In this document: in pieces, positions 36,033 through 45,979 of the stretch
Numbering within the stretch: position 1 is the stretch's first letter
How the letters are laid out: each line of letters begins with the position of its first letter
DNA from: Daedaleopsis sinensis
Taxonomy: Eukaryota; Basidiomycota; Agaricomycetes; Polyporales; Polyporaceae
Assembly: GCA_033807695.1 (NCBI GenBank)
Contig: CM066301.1
Span: 2,356,001-2,420,000 of the forward strand
Direction: 5' to 3'
DNA length: 64,000 nucleotides
The notes under the pieces: model-generated
Seen by the model: the letters and a program-made list of their open reading frames with translations, nothing else
What the model was told of the DNA's origin: nothing
Databases searched by the model: none
Program-made: the position numbers and the translations under genes

Positions 36033-36415
36033 AGACTATCCGCATATCGTTCTAGAGTCTGAAGCTACTCCCGGGAATGCGTACGCACAAAGTATTCTGA
36101 AGTTCTCCCAGAAGGATCTTTCACTCCTCCACCAAAGATGGTCGACGAGGTACTCTGGATTTGCGGGGTACTTGTACGAGTGCTGGTCGCTGTCGACGCG
36201 CCAGACTTTCGAATAGTCGTCCCTCTCAGCCAGCTATTTCTCTGAGCCATATTTTGTGAGGTGAGAGAGAAGAAGTGATAGCAGAACAGTAGTATTGGGT
36301 CCTGACGACAGTGATAGTGAATGTGAGGCTCGAGCCTTCTGCCAGTGAGTTAAGTAGTAAGGATCGAGATCCAAGTGGCGGCTATTGCCGAGAAAGGGGG
36401 GCGTTTATGACTAGT

Positions 36416-36748
36416 CCTGCTACCATCCAGTTAGTCATCCTGTTTGACTCTAGGCTACGTATAACCCCTTCCGTCCTATCTGCATCTCCTTCCAAGTTCC
36501 AACCTCGTTGAAAGTGGTCCCGGGAACTTGTACCCGTCTTGCGGCTCTTACTCAGGAGACTCAGGACCACTGACTCCTACCATCCAGTTGGTCATCCCGC
36601 TTGACTCTACAGACTAGCCTTGATACGTATGCATTGTATACCCTTTTCGTCCTATCCGCATGTCGCTCGTCCAATCCTTTGGAGGGGGCGGGCGGTCTGG
36701 ACTCTGGGGACGGTGGGTACGAGTTCCCAGGACCAGTCGACCACCTTC
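36416..36748. repeat. Degenerate element with direct and inverted repeats
   Basis: Two direct copies begin (C/T)CTACCATCCAGTT(A/G)GTCATCC and end CGTCCTATC(T/C)GCAT (36416-36487 and 36575-36663; the second is longer by an insertion). A segment AAAGTGGTCCCGGGAACTTG at 36511-36530 recurs inverted at about 36719-36748, with one 8-base gap. The pattern fits a decayed MITE or an old local duplication. No open frame in it resembles a transposase. Confidence 0.55.
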
Positions 36749-36841
36749 AAAGAGATTGGAAGGTCCAAAGCCTTGTCAGCTAACATCATATTGACAGTCA
36801 GCGGTGTCATCTAGATGTCGTAAGCTACTTCAAGTGCCTCA

Positions 36842-36848
36842 TATAAAG
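36842..36848 (+). promoter_or_regulatory. TATA box of the LigB dioxygenase gene
   Basis: TATAAAG about 190 bases upstream of the first ATG (37036). No other ATG lies between an expected start site near 36875 and 37036, which supports 37036 as the main start. Confidence 0.45.
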
Positions 36849-37035
36849 CTCACCAGCAAAGTCAAACTTTAGTCTCTCATCTGCAACTTAGCTCGCTACA
36901 CTTGGGCTACACTGGTTAAAGTCGTCCGTCGTGGCTACCTATCGAAACCTAATCATCTTCGCCATCTCCGTTCTCTCAGCCGTCATTCTGCTCCGATCCA
37001 GAACAAACATCATTGCGTCGATATCGTTCAAGACC

Positions 37036-38247
37036 ATGTCCACCGTAAACGGAACCAGCTCACCTCTCCCGAAGACACAGGCGGCCTGGCGGAAAGCACT
37101 CGATGAACTGCCCGGAAGTCCCGAGAAGATTCCCGCGTTTTTCTTTGGTCACGGCTCTCCTATGCTAGTTGTCCCGGACTCCGCATCTTTGGATAGCACT
37201 GGTATAATGCGCGATGCTGGTCCGCATGGTCCCCTTGCCAGCTTCTTGAAGGACTTCGGCCCTGCCCTGCTATCTAAGTATAAACCAAAGGGCATCGTGG
37301 TGTTCAGCGCCCATTGGGAGACATCAGGCGAGCGGCTCGGTATGTCTTCCATGTCACCCACCTCTCCGTTGATTGAACTCTGACCTTAGTTATCGCCTCG
37401 TGTAGTGACTGATTATGAAGAAGAGAACCCGCTGCTCATGGACTACTACGGCTTCCCGCAGGCAATGTATCAGCTGAAGTTCAAATCGCGCGGCGATTCT
37501 GTGTTGTCGCAGCGCGTCGTGCAGCTGTTCAAAGATGTAAGTTTCATCCACGGGAATATGCTCAAATGAACGGAGTTTCTCATAAAGTGCTCTTGACAGG
37601 CTGGTTATTCCGCGCGGACCACGACTAAATCGGAAGCGCGCGGCTCAGACGGCAGAGGATACAGTGGTCCCGGCCTGGACCACGGAGTATTCGTCCCGTT
37701 CAAACTCATGTTCGGCGACGAGTTTATGGACGTCCCTATCGTCGAGGTGTCCTTGGATGCTAGCCTGGATCCCCAGAAGAACTGGGCGCTGGGAGAAGCC
37801 GTGGAACCTTTGAGGTGACTTGACAGACTGCCGCTCCTGCCATTCTATCCTGATAGTCTCCGGTGTAGGCGGGAGGGCATCCTCGTCCTATCGGGCGGTT
37901 ATCTCGTGCACAACCTCCGAGATCGCACGTCGTTCTCGGAAGCACACGCGAAGACGGTGGTGAAGGAGTTCAATCAAGCCATTCTGGACGCGATGACGGT
38001 GAAAGACGTATGTGTCCGCTTCTCCGGCCCCGCGTGCACTGGCACTGTATTGACGAGAGTACCCCACCAGCCTGCAGCGCGGAGGGAAGCTATGATCAAG
38101 CTCGAACAGCACCCAGGCTTCCGCGCCGCGCATCCCCGGGCTGAGCACTTTGTTCCCTTGTACGTCGCTGCGGGTGTTGGGGGTGCGAGTGCGGAGGTGA
38201 AGGTGCTGTCTGCGATCTACGCAGCTCCGACTTTCGCCTTCGACTAG
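37036..38247 (+). CDS. LigB-family extradiol ring-cleavage dioxygenase (DODA-type)
   Basis: A non-heme metal dioxygenase that opens catechol-type rings next to the hydroxyls, related to plant and bacterial 4,5-DOPA dioxygenase. It starts MSTVNGTSSPLPK. Metal and active-site His are seen in order: AFFFGHGSPMLVV, GIVVFSAHWETSGERL, GLDHGVFVPFKLMF and LSGGYLVHNLRD. The C-terminus reads PRAEHFVPLYVAAGV and ends AAPTFAFD. Four introns of 50-65 nt (about 37340, 37537, 37815 and 38009). About 310 residues, slightly longer than the family's usual 260-280 because of the N-terminal segment. The frame is open upstream of the ATG and would add a hydrophobic leader (see findings). Betalain-like pigment formation or aromatic breakdown are both possible. 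Confidence 0.83.
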
Positions 38248-38831
38248 TAATATTGGGGTTGTATGTGGAATGTACAGTACTATGGGCAGCATCTACAGTA
38301 TATATGAACAGGCTGACTGCGGCCGCAGTGACGCTCGATGGACCGTAAGGTGCCTGCTCGCGTCGACGATCGACGGCGCAAAGAGGTGGCGGGTGGGTGG
38401 TGGCAGATTGCCGGCGGTGCGGAAATGAGCGACTTCGATCGTGCACGTGGGGCAGGGCCGCGCACGTGGCGTCTCAGGGATCGGTGGACAGATCGCGTTG
38501 GTGGTTTTGGCCAAGTTTGAGCAGCTACGCCTCGCTGCATTCCTCCGCCTGTCTCTCTCCCAGTCCCAGTCCCCGCTGTATTCTTACTTCATCTCCAGCC
38601 AAGTGCGGAGACCCCGCACCCCGGCTCTTCCAGGTCTGTTCTCTGCTACTTCGCTCTCCCAGCCCTCCCTCATCGCCGCTGCGTCTCAGCCACTCCTGAT
38701 CTCATCGCGGTCTACCGGTCCAGCCAATCCTCCTCGCTCGAACCCCTCGGTCATTTCCAGCCAGCAGATACCGGATGTATTGAACGTAACTTTGTAGCCC
38801 TGTCCAATCACCCTCTAATTATTGTCACGGT
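38248..38831. other. Promoter and leader of the PKA catalytic gene
   Basis: 584 bases. Two CACGTGG boxes lie at 38444 and 38463. The stretch 38520-38720 is rich in TCTCTC/CCAGTCC pyrimidine runs, as in many fungal promoters. No coding region is supported; a 5' intron in the leader is possible. Confidence 0.45.
38444..38468. promoter_or_regulatory. Paired CACGTG E-boxes
   Basis: CACGTGG occurs at 38444-38450 and again at 38463-38469, 19 bases apart and in the same orientation, upstream of the PKA catalytic gene. These suit bHLH factors of the Cbf1/SREBP/Pho4 type. Function is inferred. Confidence 0.4.
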
Positions 38832-40464
38832 ATGACTGCCTCCTCCGCACGTGTTCAGCGGAGATTCGGACTGACAGCTCCCTGTCCCAGCCGCCAGACC
38901 TTCCGGCGAGCAGGCGTTTACTGCAACTCTTCATTAATGGCTTCCAGAAGTATGGAGCACCTCAACTACCCCGCCTTCCGCTCTACCTCTCTCCCCAGTT
39001 CCACAGCCCTCGCTCTCTCCACCACACCCGACCCGAGCATCTTTCGCCGTGATTCCGACTGCATGCTTAGCGACGGTCCCATCACACCGCCACTCTCACC
39101 TGGACGTAGCGAGGACGGGGATGCCGCTATCATCGTTGACTCGGAGCCCCGCTACAGTGGCCCCGGTGCCCAAATGCCGTCGCCAGTACCACACGCACAC
39201 CTCAGGGAGGCGGACGTGAGGCACGGCCGACGAAGTCAGCAGCACGATAGCATGGACGTGGACCCCCGCCCCCTTGCAAGCTCGCCTCGACCGCCGCAGC
39301 GCCATTTAGAGGACGAGCAGTCCCACCTGGAGAAGGGGTCGCTGAAGCTGACGGATTTCGAGGTCAAGGGCACTGTGGGTAAGTCTCTTTTGTGAGGTCA
39401 CAACAATTGGATGCGTCGTAATGATGCGCATCAGGTACCGGGACCTTCGGTCGTGTGCTGCTAGTGCGGATACGGGGCCCCGCTTCCCAGAACGCGTCGA
39501 ACTGCTTCGCCCTAAAAGTGCTCCGCAAGACAGAAATTGTGCGCCTCCGACAGGTCGAGCATGTAAACGCTGAACGATACATCCTATCGCGAGTGCGCCA
39601 CCCATTCATTGTCGACCTCTACGCGACCTTCCAAGACAGCCTGAACGTCTACATGCTGATGTCTTACGTCCCTGGCGGGGAGCTCTTCACTCATCTCCGT
39701 CGCGCGCGGCGGTTCTCTGCGGACGTTACCCGTTTCTACCTCGCGACGATCATTCTCGCACTCAAGTACCTCCACTCTTTCAACATCATCTACCGCGACT
39801 TGAAGCCCGAGAACCTCCTTCTAGACTCGCGCGGATATCTCCGTCTCACCGACTTCGGCTTCGCGAAAATTGTAGACGATCGTACGTGGACGTTGTGCGG
39901 AACGCCGGAGTACCTCGCGCCAGAGATTATCCAGTCGGACGGTCATGGGAAGGCAGCTGACTGGTGGGCGTGCGGTATTCTCTGCTACGAGATGCTCGTC
40001 GGTTACCCGCCTTTCTTCGACGAGACGCCATATGGAATTTACGAGAAGATCCTTAGAGGCAAGATCCATTGGCCGAACGTAGTCGACCCATTGTCGAAGG
40101 ATATCATCAAGGCCTTCTTGCACCCAGATCGTAGCAAGCGGTTGGGCAACCTCATCGGGGGCTCACAAGACGTGCTGGACCATCCATGGTTCCGTGGCGT
40201 GGATTGGGATGCATTGGAACGCCGCGAGATTAGGGTATGTCGATCCCGGTGTTGTTATGCTGACAGGCCTGCTTGGAGCTTACTTCTTGGCCCCTCATTC
40301 AGGCACCGATCATCCCGCATGTTGCGACTGTCGACGACACACGGAACTTCTCTCACCTTCCCCTGCCTCCTGCAGAAGAGATTCCTGGTCTTATCCGGGA
40401 AGAACGCCCGCCGTCGATCCAGCAGCGGTTCGACTCCGTCGCGTACCAATTCCTCGAGTTCTAA
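38832..40464 (+). CDS. PKA1: cAMP-dependent protein kinase catalytic subunit
   Basis: AGC-family Ser/Thr kinase, effector of the cAMP nutrient pathway. A long N-terminal region (about 170 residues, low complexity) precedes the kinase domain. The domain begins LTDFEVKGTVGTGTFGRVLL (Gly loop, with an intron at 39379-39433), then CFALKVLRKTEIVRLRQVEH (VAIK Lys), IYRDLKPENLLL (HRD-type, here YRD), LTDFGFAKIV (DFG), TWTLCGTPEYLAPEII (activation-loop Thr) and DWWACGILCYEMLVG. The C-tail, after the last intron (about 40234-40303), ends VAYQFLEF, the F-x-x-F hydrophobic motif closing PKA catalytic subunits. The first ATG is at 38832; an in-frame alternative at 38937 (MASRSMEHL) is equally credible. 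An RRDS site lies in the N-terminus. Confidence 0.9.
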
Positions 40465-41305
40465 GCTGGCCCTGCTCTCACCTAACGTCGGTGGTCCCAG
40501 GTGGCATTCGAAGCTCGGCGCCGTTGAGGCGACCGTGCGGCCCCTCTGACCCGGGCTTGGGGTGCTCTCTGCGCACGACCGCATCCGGACACCTCCTCCA
40601 CTACATCGTCCTCTTTGACCGCCACCAACCTTCATTCCTTTACCTATCCTCTCTCTTCCTCGCGCAACGGACCTTCTCCTCATAACACTATAATCTGCCC
40701 TCGCTGTCGCCTTGGTCTCCGCCATCGGAGTTGGACTACCTCCCGCTATTATACTCGTCGAAGTCATACCCCGCTCCCGAGTTGTATCACTTTCGTTCCC
40801 GTCGGTCCCCCGTCGCCCTCCCATATGTCGCCTCGTGTCGCCTCTCCTCTGTATGATCCCCCTCTCGTCCAGGATGATCGGACCGCCGCTTGCTGCGCAG
40901 TGCACACACGCGCGTCGTCCGTCCCCTCCCACGCTCGCTATCACCACCCTCTCTAGGGTTCGCTGTCCGTAATTTGTGTATATTGCCCGCCTGCTCGCGT
41001 TCCGGTTCCGGTTCTGGTATAGCCCTCTGTCTGGTACTGTATCCAGGTTTAGTTGCTGTATTATATATTGTTCTTGGCCCCCGTGCGGACGACATGTCCG
41101 CTCCATGCACCCTTTGATCAGCAGTCGAGCTAAGAGTAAATACCTCAGCGCTGAGCGAGGAGATTGTTTCCCGCGCCAATCAGAGCCGTGAGAGTGCGTG
41201 AGATTCGATCTCGATCTCGTCGGGGCCGTTCGCGCCCAAATTTCTCTTGCCACGGGCGGCTAAGCACTCTGTAACTCGAAAAGTCATCTCTGTCTACAGT
41301 CTAAC
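40465..41305. other. Intergenic region, PKA to SSF1
   Basis: 841 bases with the PKA 3' untranslated region and the SSF1 promoter. TATATA occurs at 41062-41067. Many C/T-rich runs. No supported coding region; open frames here lack homology and codon order. Confidence 0.45.
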
Positions 41306-42839
41306 ATGGCCCGTAAACGCAAGAACCGCACACATCTCAAGGGAGGCACTGCTTCAAGCCCTGGGTCCGCGGAGGGCGTCCCCAAGTCGTTCGTGATCAA
41401 GCATGGCCAGGTCGGGACGTCGCTCACGCAGCTCGTCCGGGACGTGCGCAAGGTCATGGAGCCCAACACGGCGAGCCGTCTCAAGGTCAGTCTCCATCTC
41501 CGTGCGTATGCATTCCGCGTCGGCGCATTGACTCAAACGGCTGCAAGTGAAGGAACGCACACGGAACAAGCTGAAGGACTTCCTGACCATGGCCCCCGCG
41601 CTCGGGGTGACCCACCTCCTTGCGTTCACGCTCACGGACGTCGCACCGTCGCTGCGCATCGTGCGCCTCTCCGCCGGCCCCACGCTCAGCTTCAGGGTGG
41701 AGCGGTATAGCTTGATGCGGGACATCGTCAACTCATCGCGGAGAGCACGGAGCATGAGCATGGTCGAGTACCTCAGCCCTCCTCTGGTGAGTCTCCTGCC
41801 CTACAACCGCATGTCCTCTTACTAACAGGACTGTCCTGTCTGTGCTCTCGCAGCTCGTGCTCGCGTCCTTCCCGCCCCCGGGCCCAGACACTCCCCCGCA
41901 CCTGACGCTCGTGATGAAGACTTTCCAGTCGCTCTTCCCGCCGCTCTCCCCGCACACGCTCTCCCTCTCCTCCGCGCGCCGCATCGTGCTCGTCTCCTAC
42001 AACGCCGACAGCGGGACGATCGACTTCCGGCACTACCTCATCACCGTCAAGCCGTACGGCGTCTCGAAGCGCATCCGGCGCATCCTCGACGGCGCGACCG
42101 CCAAGAGCTCCTCGCACGCGCACGCGAGCGTCCTCGATCTCGGCAGCGAGAAGGACGTGGCGGACTTCCTGCTGCGGCCCAAGGGCGAGGCTGGCCCCTC
42201 GAGCGACGGGTACGAGAGCGCGGCGTCGACCGCGTCGAGCGTCGCGGGCGACGACGGGGACGCCATCGACCTCGCAGACGACTATGTGGGCAGGAACAAC
42301 AAGAAGGGGCAGAAGCGCGCTGTGAAGCTCGACGAGGTCGGGCCGAGGATGGAGCTGAGGCTCATCAAGATCACTGAGGGCGTGCCGGGGAGGCCAGGGG
42401 GCGTTCTGTACCACGAATTCGGTGCGTTGGACATGGGTCGCTGTCTCTCTCTGCAGTGCTTAACAGGGCTATCACCACAGTCAAAAAATCGAAAACCGAA
42501 GTCAAGGCTCAAAAGGCGGAACATGCTGCGAAGGAGAAGCTCCGCAAGCAGCGGAGAGAAGAACAGGAACGGAACGTAGAGAGGAAAAATAAGGCAACAG
42601 AGGGCCAGGGAGCAAAGGACGAAGACGACGACGAGGAAGAGGAGGGACCCGAAGGTGGAGACATTGCGGACGAAGAGGCAGAGGATGAGGATGGTCTCGA
42701 TGATGGTGAAGGTGCGTGGGACGATGAAGAGGAGATTAGTGAGGGTGAGGAGTCGGCAGGCGAAGAGAGTGATGAGAGCGAAGAAGAAGAGGTACGACGA
42801 CCTCCGCCTAAAAAGATGAAGATGCGGAGTAAACGGTGA
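41306..42839 (+). CDS. SSF1: Brix-domain ribosome biogenesis factor SSF1/Peter Pan
   Basis: A nucleolar factor for 60S ribosomal subunit assembly. It starts MARKRKNRTHLKGG. The Brix domain runs from KSFVIKHGQVGTSLTQLVRD through VKERTRNKLKDFLTMAPALG, VTHLLAFTLTDVAPSLRIVR and MKTFQSLFPPLSPH to RRIVLVSYNADSGTIDFRHY and LITVKPYGVSKRIRRIL. After a disordered insert comes RMELRLIKITEGVPGRPGGV, the typical closing motif. A basic Lys/Arg stretch (KAQKAEHAAKEKLRKQRREE) is followed by a very acidic Asp/Glu tail and a basic end (KKMKMRSKR), probably a nuclear signal. Three introns of 55-65 nt. About 450 residues. Confidence 0.88.
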
Positions 42840-42967
42840 CAGTCTGGCCTTGTACTCGCCCACGCTGTATGACATAGCTCTTCTTCACTCGTCCGTGGAT
42901 GCTTTCGCGAGCGAAGCGGGCATTATGACATTATACACTAGTATGCAAGGGGTGAGTACGTCGAGCA

Positions 42968-43747
42968 TCATGCTTGAGGAGGTACACTCTGGGGCGGTGG
43001 CGAGTTCCCCCACAATCGGCCGAATGCTTGCCGCCAGAACCGTTCCGTACGCAAGCGAACACCTTCCCAACTGTCTAGAGCAGGTCTGACATCGAGGTAA
43101 AAGGAGAGATTCTTGGAGGAGGGCCCATTCGTATGTCCTGAGTAGAAGTCGATGACATACCGCATGCGGGTGCCGCAACGGTCGACAACCCAGTCATGAC
43201 GATCAAATGGACGAGAGAACCTGCAAGGGCAATTCATGCCGGACTCATTGTAAAGATGTACGGCTACGCACCCAAGCAGGCTGTAGAACCTAGCCCGCGG
43301 GGACATGTCGTTCGGCCGGCCCTTGAAGCTCACAAGCTTCACGCCCCCACACCGGTCCCCGCCCTGCCCGTTCTCCCACTTCATGATCTCCCCCCATGCG
43401 CGTTCGTTCACGGCATTGTGGATGGGCACGACGACCCTCATGTCCACTTCCTGGGGGTCGTGATTCTTCCTCGCCATCGCGGCGTAGAACTGGGCTTGGG
43501 ACGGGTACACCCAGTTTCCGCCGTCAGTCCTCGGTATTGATGATGTCTCGCGCTCCAAAGGGAGATTGGTCGGGGGAGCGGGAGTGTCAGGGAGCTCTGC
43601 GGCGCCGTGGCCGTCTTGTGATTGTCGACCGAGGATGGAGGTCCATGACGAACGCTGAGAGTGGTCGACGGGGCAGGTTTCTTTGGACGTGGAGGAGGAT
43701 GCGAGGGCGCGGTGATCGACAGGGCACTTGTCCGCAGAGTCTGACAT
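42968..43747 (-). CDS. Holocytochrome c synthase (cytochrome c heme lyase)
   Basis: Attaches heme to cytochrome c (or c1) in the mitochondrial intermembrane space. It starts MSDSADKCPVDH at 43747. Two CPVDH heme-binding motifs occur in the N-terminus (the second in SKETCPVDH). Conserved blocks are GGNWVYPSQAQFYAAMARK, VVVPIHNAVNERAWGEIMKW, LVSFKGRPNDMSPRARFYSL, FDRHDWVVDRCGTRMRYVID and FYSGH; the His-Asp-Trp block contains the heme-ligand His. One intron of about 49 nt follows YSLLG (about 43228-43276). It ends NSPPPQSVPPQA. About 240 residues. Which cytochrome it serves cannot be told here. Confidence 0.88.
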   Translation of the reverse strand: MSDSADKCPVDHRALASSSTSKETCPVDHSQRSSWTSILGRQSQDGHGAAELPDTPAPPTNLPLERETSSIPRTDGGNWVYPSQAQFYAAMARKNHDPQEVDMRVVVPIHNAVNERAWGEIMKWENGQGGDRCGGVKLVSFKGRPNDMSPRARFYSLLGCVAVHLYNESGMNCPCRFSRPFDRHDWVVDRCGTRMRYVIDFYSGHTNGPSSKNLSFYLDVRPALDSWEGVRLRTERFWRQAFGRLWGNSPPPQSVPPQA

Positions 43748-44257
43748 GGAGAAAGGTGTGGGTGTTATGTGCCCTTGTCTAATAGAGGGGAAGGGTGGAA
43801 TCAACTCCTCCTCGTTGGTCGAGACTCAGAGGTGATTTGCTTGCGTCACATGATCTGCGAGTGCAGTGTGTTTCCTTTAGCTTCGTGGTCTCGTACAATG
43901 TCAACAGAGTCTACTATGCTGCGTCCGAAACACTCTTACTGTAGTGCTTCACCGTCGCCAGGCTGCTCCTATTCTTGAGTCTCTACATATGGCAGCCTGC
44001 ATTGTAGAATCCCAAGCGCCCAGGGGACGGTACCGCTACCGCCCTCCGGTATACGCAGAACCGGTCGCCGGGACTGCGACTCGCTCGACCGTACCGTGCC
44101 CCACGGGGCAATATATCTCACCCACACATGACCGTCCGGCATCCCGGATGGGACTGTGTTATGCACTGTATTGTGCAGCTATAAATGCCACAGCTACGCT
44201 TGACCCAAACGTCCATCTCCTCCCAGCGACTCGGACATCCACAAGCCAGACGCAAAC
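43748..44257. other. Divergent promoter, heme lyase / nitronate monooxygenase
   Basis: 510 bases between two divergent genes. TATAAAT lies at 44180-44186 on the plus strand, 72 bases ahead of the next ATG. No coding region is supported. Confidence 0.5.
44180..44186 (+). promoter_or_regulatory. TATA box of the nitronate monooxygenase gene
   Basis: TATAAAT, 72 bases upstream of the ATG at 44258; good spacing for a TATA-driven gene with a short leader. Confidence 0.5.
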
Positions 44258-45871
44258 ATGCCCTCTTCTCCGCCCGTCTTCTCCACCCCGCTCACGAAGC
44301 TGTTCAATATTAACCACCCGGTTATGCTGGCGGGTGAGCGACATATACTCCTATGTGCATCGCTGAGACACAGAAGCCTAATGTACACCATTATGCGCTC
44401 ATAGGCATGAACGTCGCGGCTGGTCCGAGACTGGCTGCAGCGGTCACGAACGCGGGTATGCTCATGATAGTTCTCTACGGTCATCCTAGACTGAGCAAGG
44501 ACAATGTGATATGCAGGCGGTATCGGTGTGATTGGAGGCGTCAGACAGAGCCCCAAGATCCTCCAAGACAACATCGACGAGCTCAAGAGCCACCTCGAGG
44601 ACCCGAACGCGCCGTTCGGAATCGATCTCCTCATACCTCAAGTCGGCGGAAATGCCAGGAAGACGAACGTGAGTCCGCATCTGTGGCAGCCTAGCAGTGA
44701 GGCGCAAGCTGACGCTCGGTGCCCCTCAGTACGACTATACCAAGGGCCAGCTGCCCGAGCTCACCGAAGTCATCATTAGGAGCGGCGCGAAGCTCTTCGT
44801 GTGCGCAGTAGGCGTTCCTCCAAAGGATATGGTCGACAAGCTGCATGCGTCCGGCATTGTGGTGATGAAGTGCGTCCCAGCATGCCGCCCGAAGTCTCCG
44901 AATCCGGCCTCCCAGCACCACTGACCATTGCATTCGTCTCGCAGCATGATCGGTCACCCCAAACACGTCCCGAAGGCGCTCGCCCAGGGTGAGCGCAGTC
45001 CGTCTGACAGATGACAGTCCGCTCACCGGCATCTTTCCATAGGGGTGGACATCATCTGTGCGCAAGGCGGAGAAGGCGGCGGCCACACCGGCGACACGCC
45101 CTTTTCGATTCTCATCCCCGCCGTCGTCGACCTCTGTAAGACCGCCCGGAGCCCACTGACCGGACAGCCTATCCTCGTCGTCGCAGCGGGCGGCATCGCC
45201 GACGGGCGCGGGCTCGCCGCCGCGCTGTCGTACGGGGCCTCGGGCGTGTGGGTCGGCACGCGGTTCGTCGCGAGCGAGGAGGCTGGGGCGCCGAAGATCC
45301 ACAAGGAGCTCGTGCTCAGTGCCGGCTACGACGACGTCACGAAGACGACCATCTATTCTGGGCGTCCGATGCACGTCCGCAAGACTCCCTATGTGGCCGA
45401 GTGGTGAGAAACCACACGATCTGCACGAAGGGAATGAGCTCAATGGATATTGTGTCGACAGGGAGGACAAGAGGCAGCAAGAGATCACAGTGCTTACAGC
45501 GCAGGGCAAGATCCCACACGAAGTCGAGCTTGAGAATCACCCCGAGAAGTCCATGGAAGGCCGCATGTGTACGTTGTGCGTGTTCCTCGTGCGCGATCCT
45601 ACTAAATCCGTTCGGCTCCAAAAGGGCTTATGGGTAAAGTGTCTGGCTCTATCAAGGTGAGTGTCTCATCGTGCAGTTCAGTAGACAACTGCTGAACGAA
45701 GTCATTGTAGGATATCAAGCCCGCTAAGCAGATGTGAGTACAGAATCGATAGAGTATTGCACCTGTCGATCGATGCTAACACGCCTGTTCAGTGTCGACG
45801 AGTTGGTCAACACGGCTGCCGCGAGCCTGCAAGGCGCTTCTAACCTGATTGTCAGCAAGGCGAAGCTTTGA
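44258..45871 (+). CDS. Nitronate monooxygenase (2-nitropropane dioxygenase family)
   Basis: An FMN enzyme that oxidises alkyl nitronates such as propionate 3-nitronate. TIM-barrel blocks: MPSSPPVFSTPLTKLFNINH, PVMLAGMNVAAGPRLAAAVT, GIGVIGGVRQSPKILQDNID, FGIDLLIPQVGGNARKTN, IIRSGAKLFVCAVGVP, ICAQGGEGGGHTGDTPF (the conserved catalytic/FMN-contact His region), LVVAAGGIADGRGLAAALSY and GASGVWVGTRFVASEEAG. The C-terminal part reads TTIYSGRPMHVRKTPYVAEW, then GKVSGSIKDIKPAKQ and ends LIVSKAKL. Around eight introns of 50-60 nt. About 380 residues, typical. It probably detoxifies nitro compounds in cytosol or peroxisome; the end AKL is similar to a peroxisomal PTS1 signal but is not the SKL consensus. 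Confidence 0.87.
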
Positions 45872-45979
45872 GCTCCGGTGTATGAGTGCAGCTTCTATTG
45901 TACATGTATAGTACTGTCATGGCCCATGGCGCATGTGTACTTGTATACGGGTAGACCACATCGGTCTCCTACCTCACCG

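Larger units (their letters stand above)
36033..37035. other. Intergenic region with degenerate repeat element
   Basis: About 1 kb between divergent genes. The first 200 bases hold a minus-strand open stretch (protein-like, no ATG; see findings). A degenerate repeat lies at 36416-36748. The last part is the promoter and leader of the LigB dioxygenase, with TATAAAG at 36842-36848. Confidence 0.5.

Noticed and set aside
40465..41305. Several open frames after the PKA gene
   Set aside because: They are Ser/Pro/Arg-rich readings of C/T-rich untranslated sequence without motifs.
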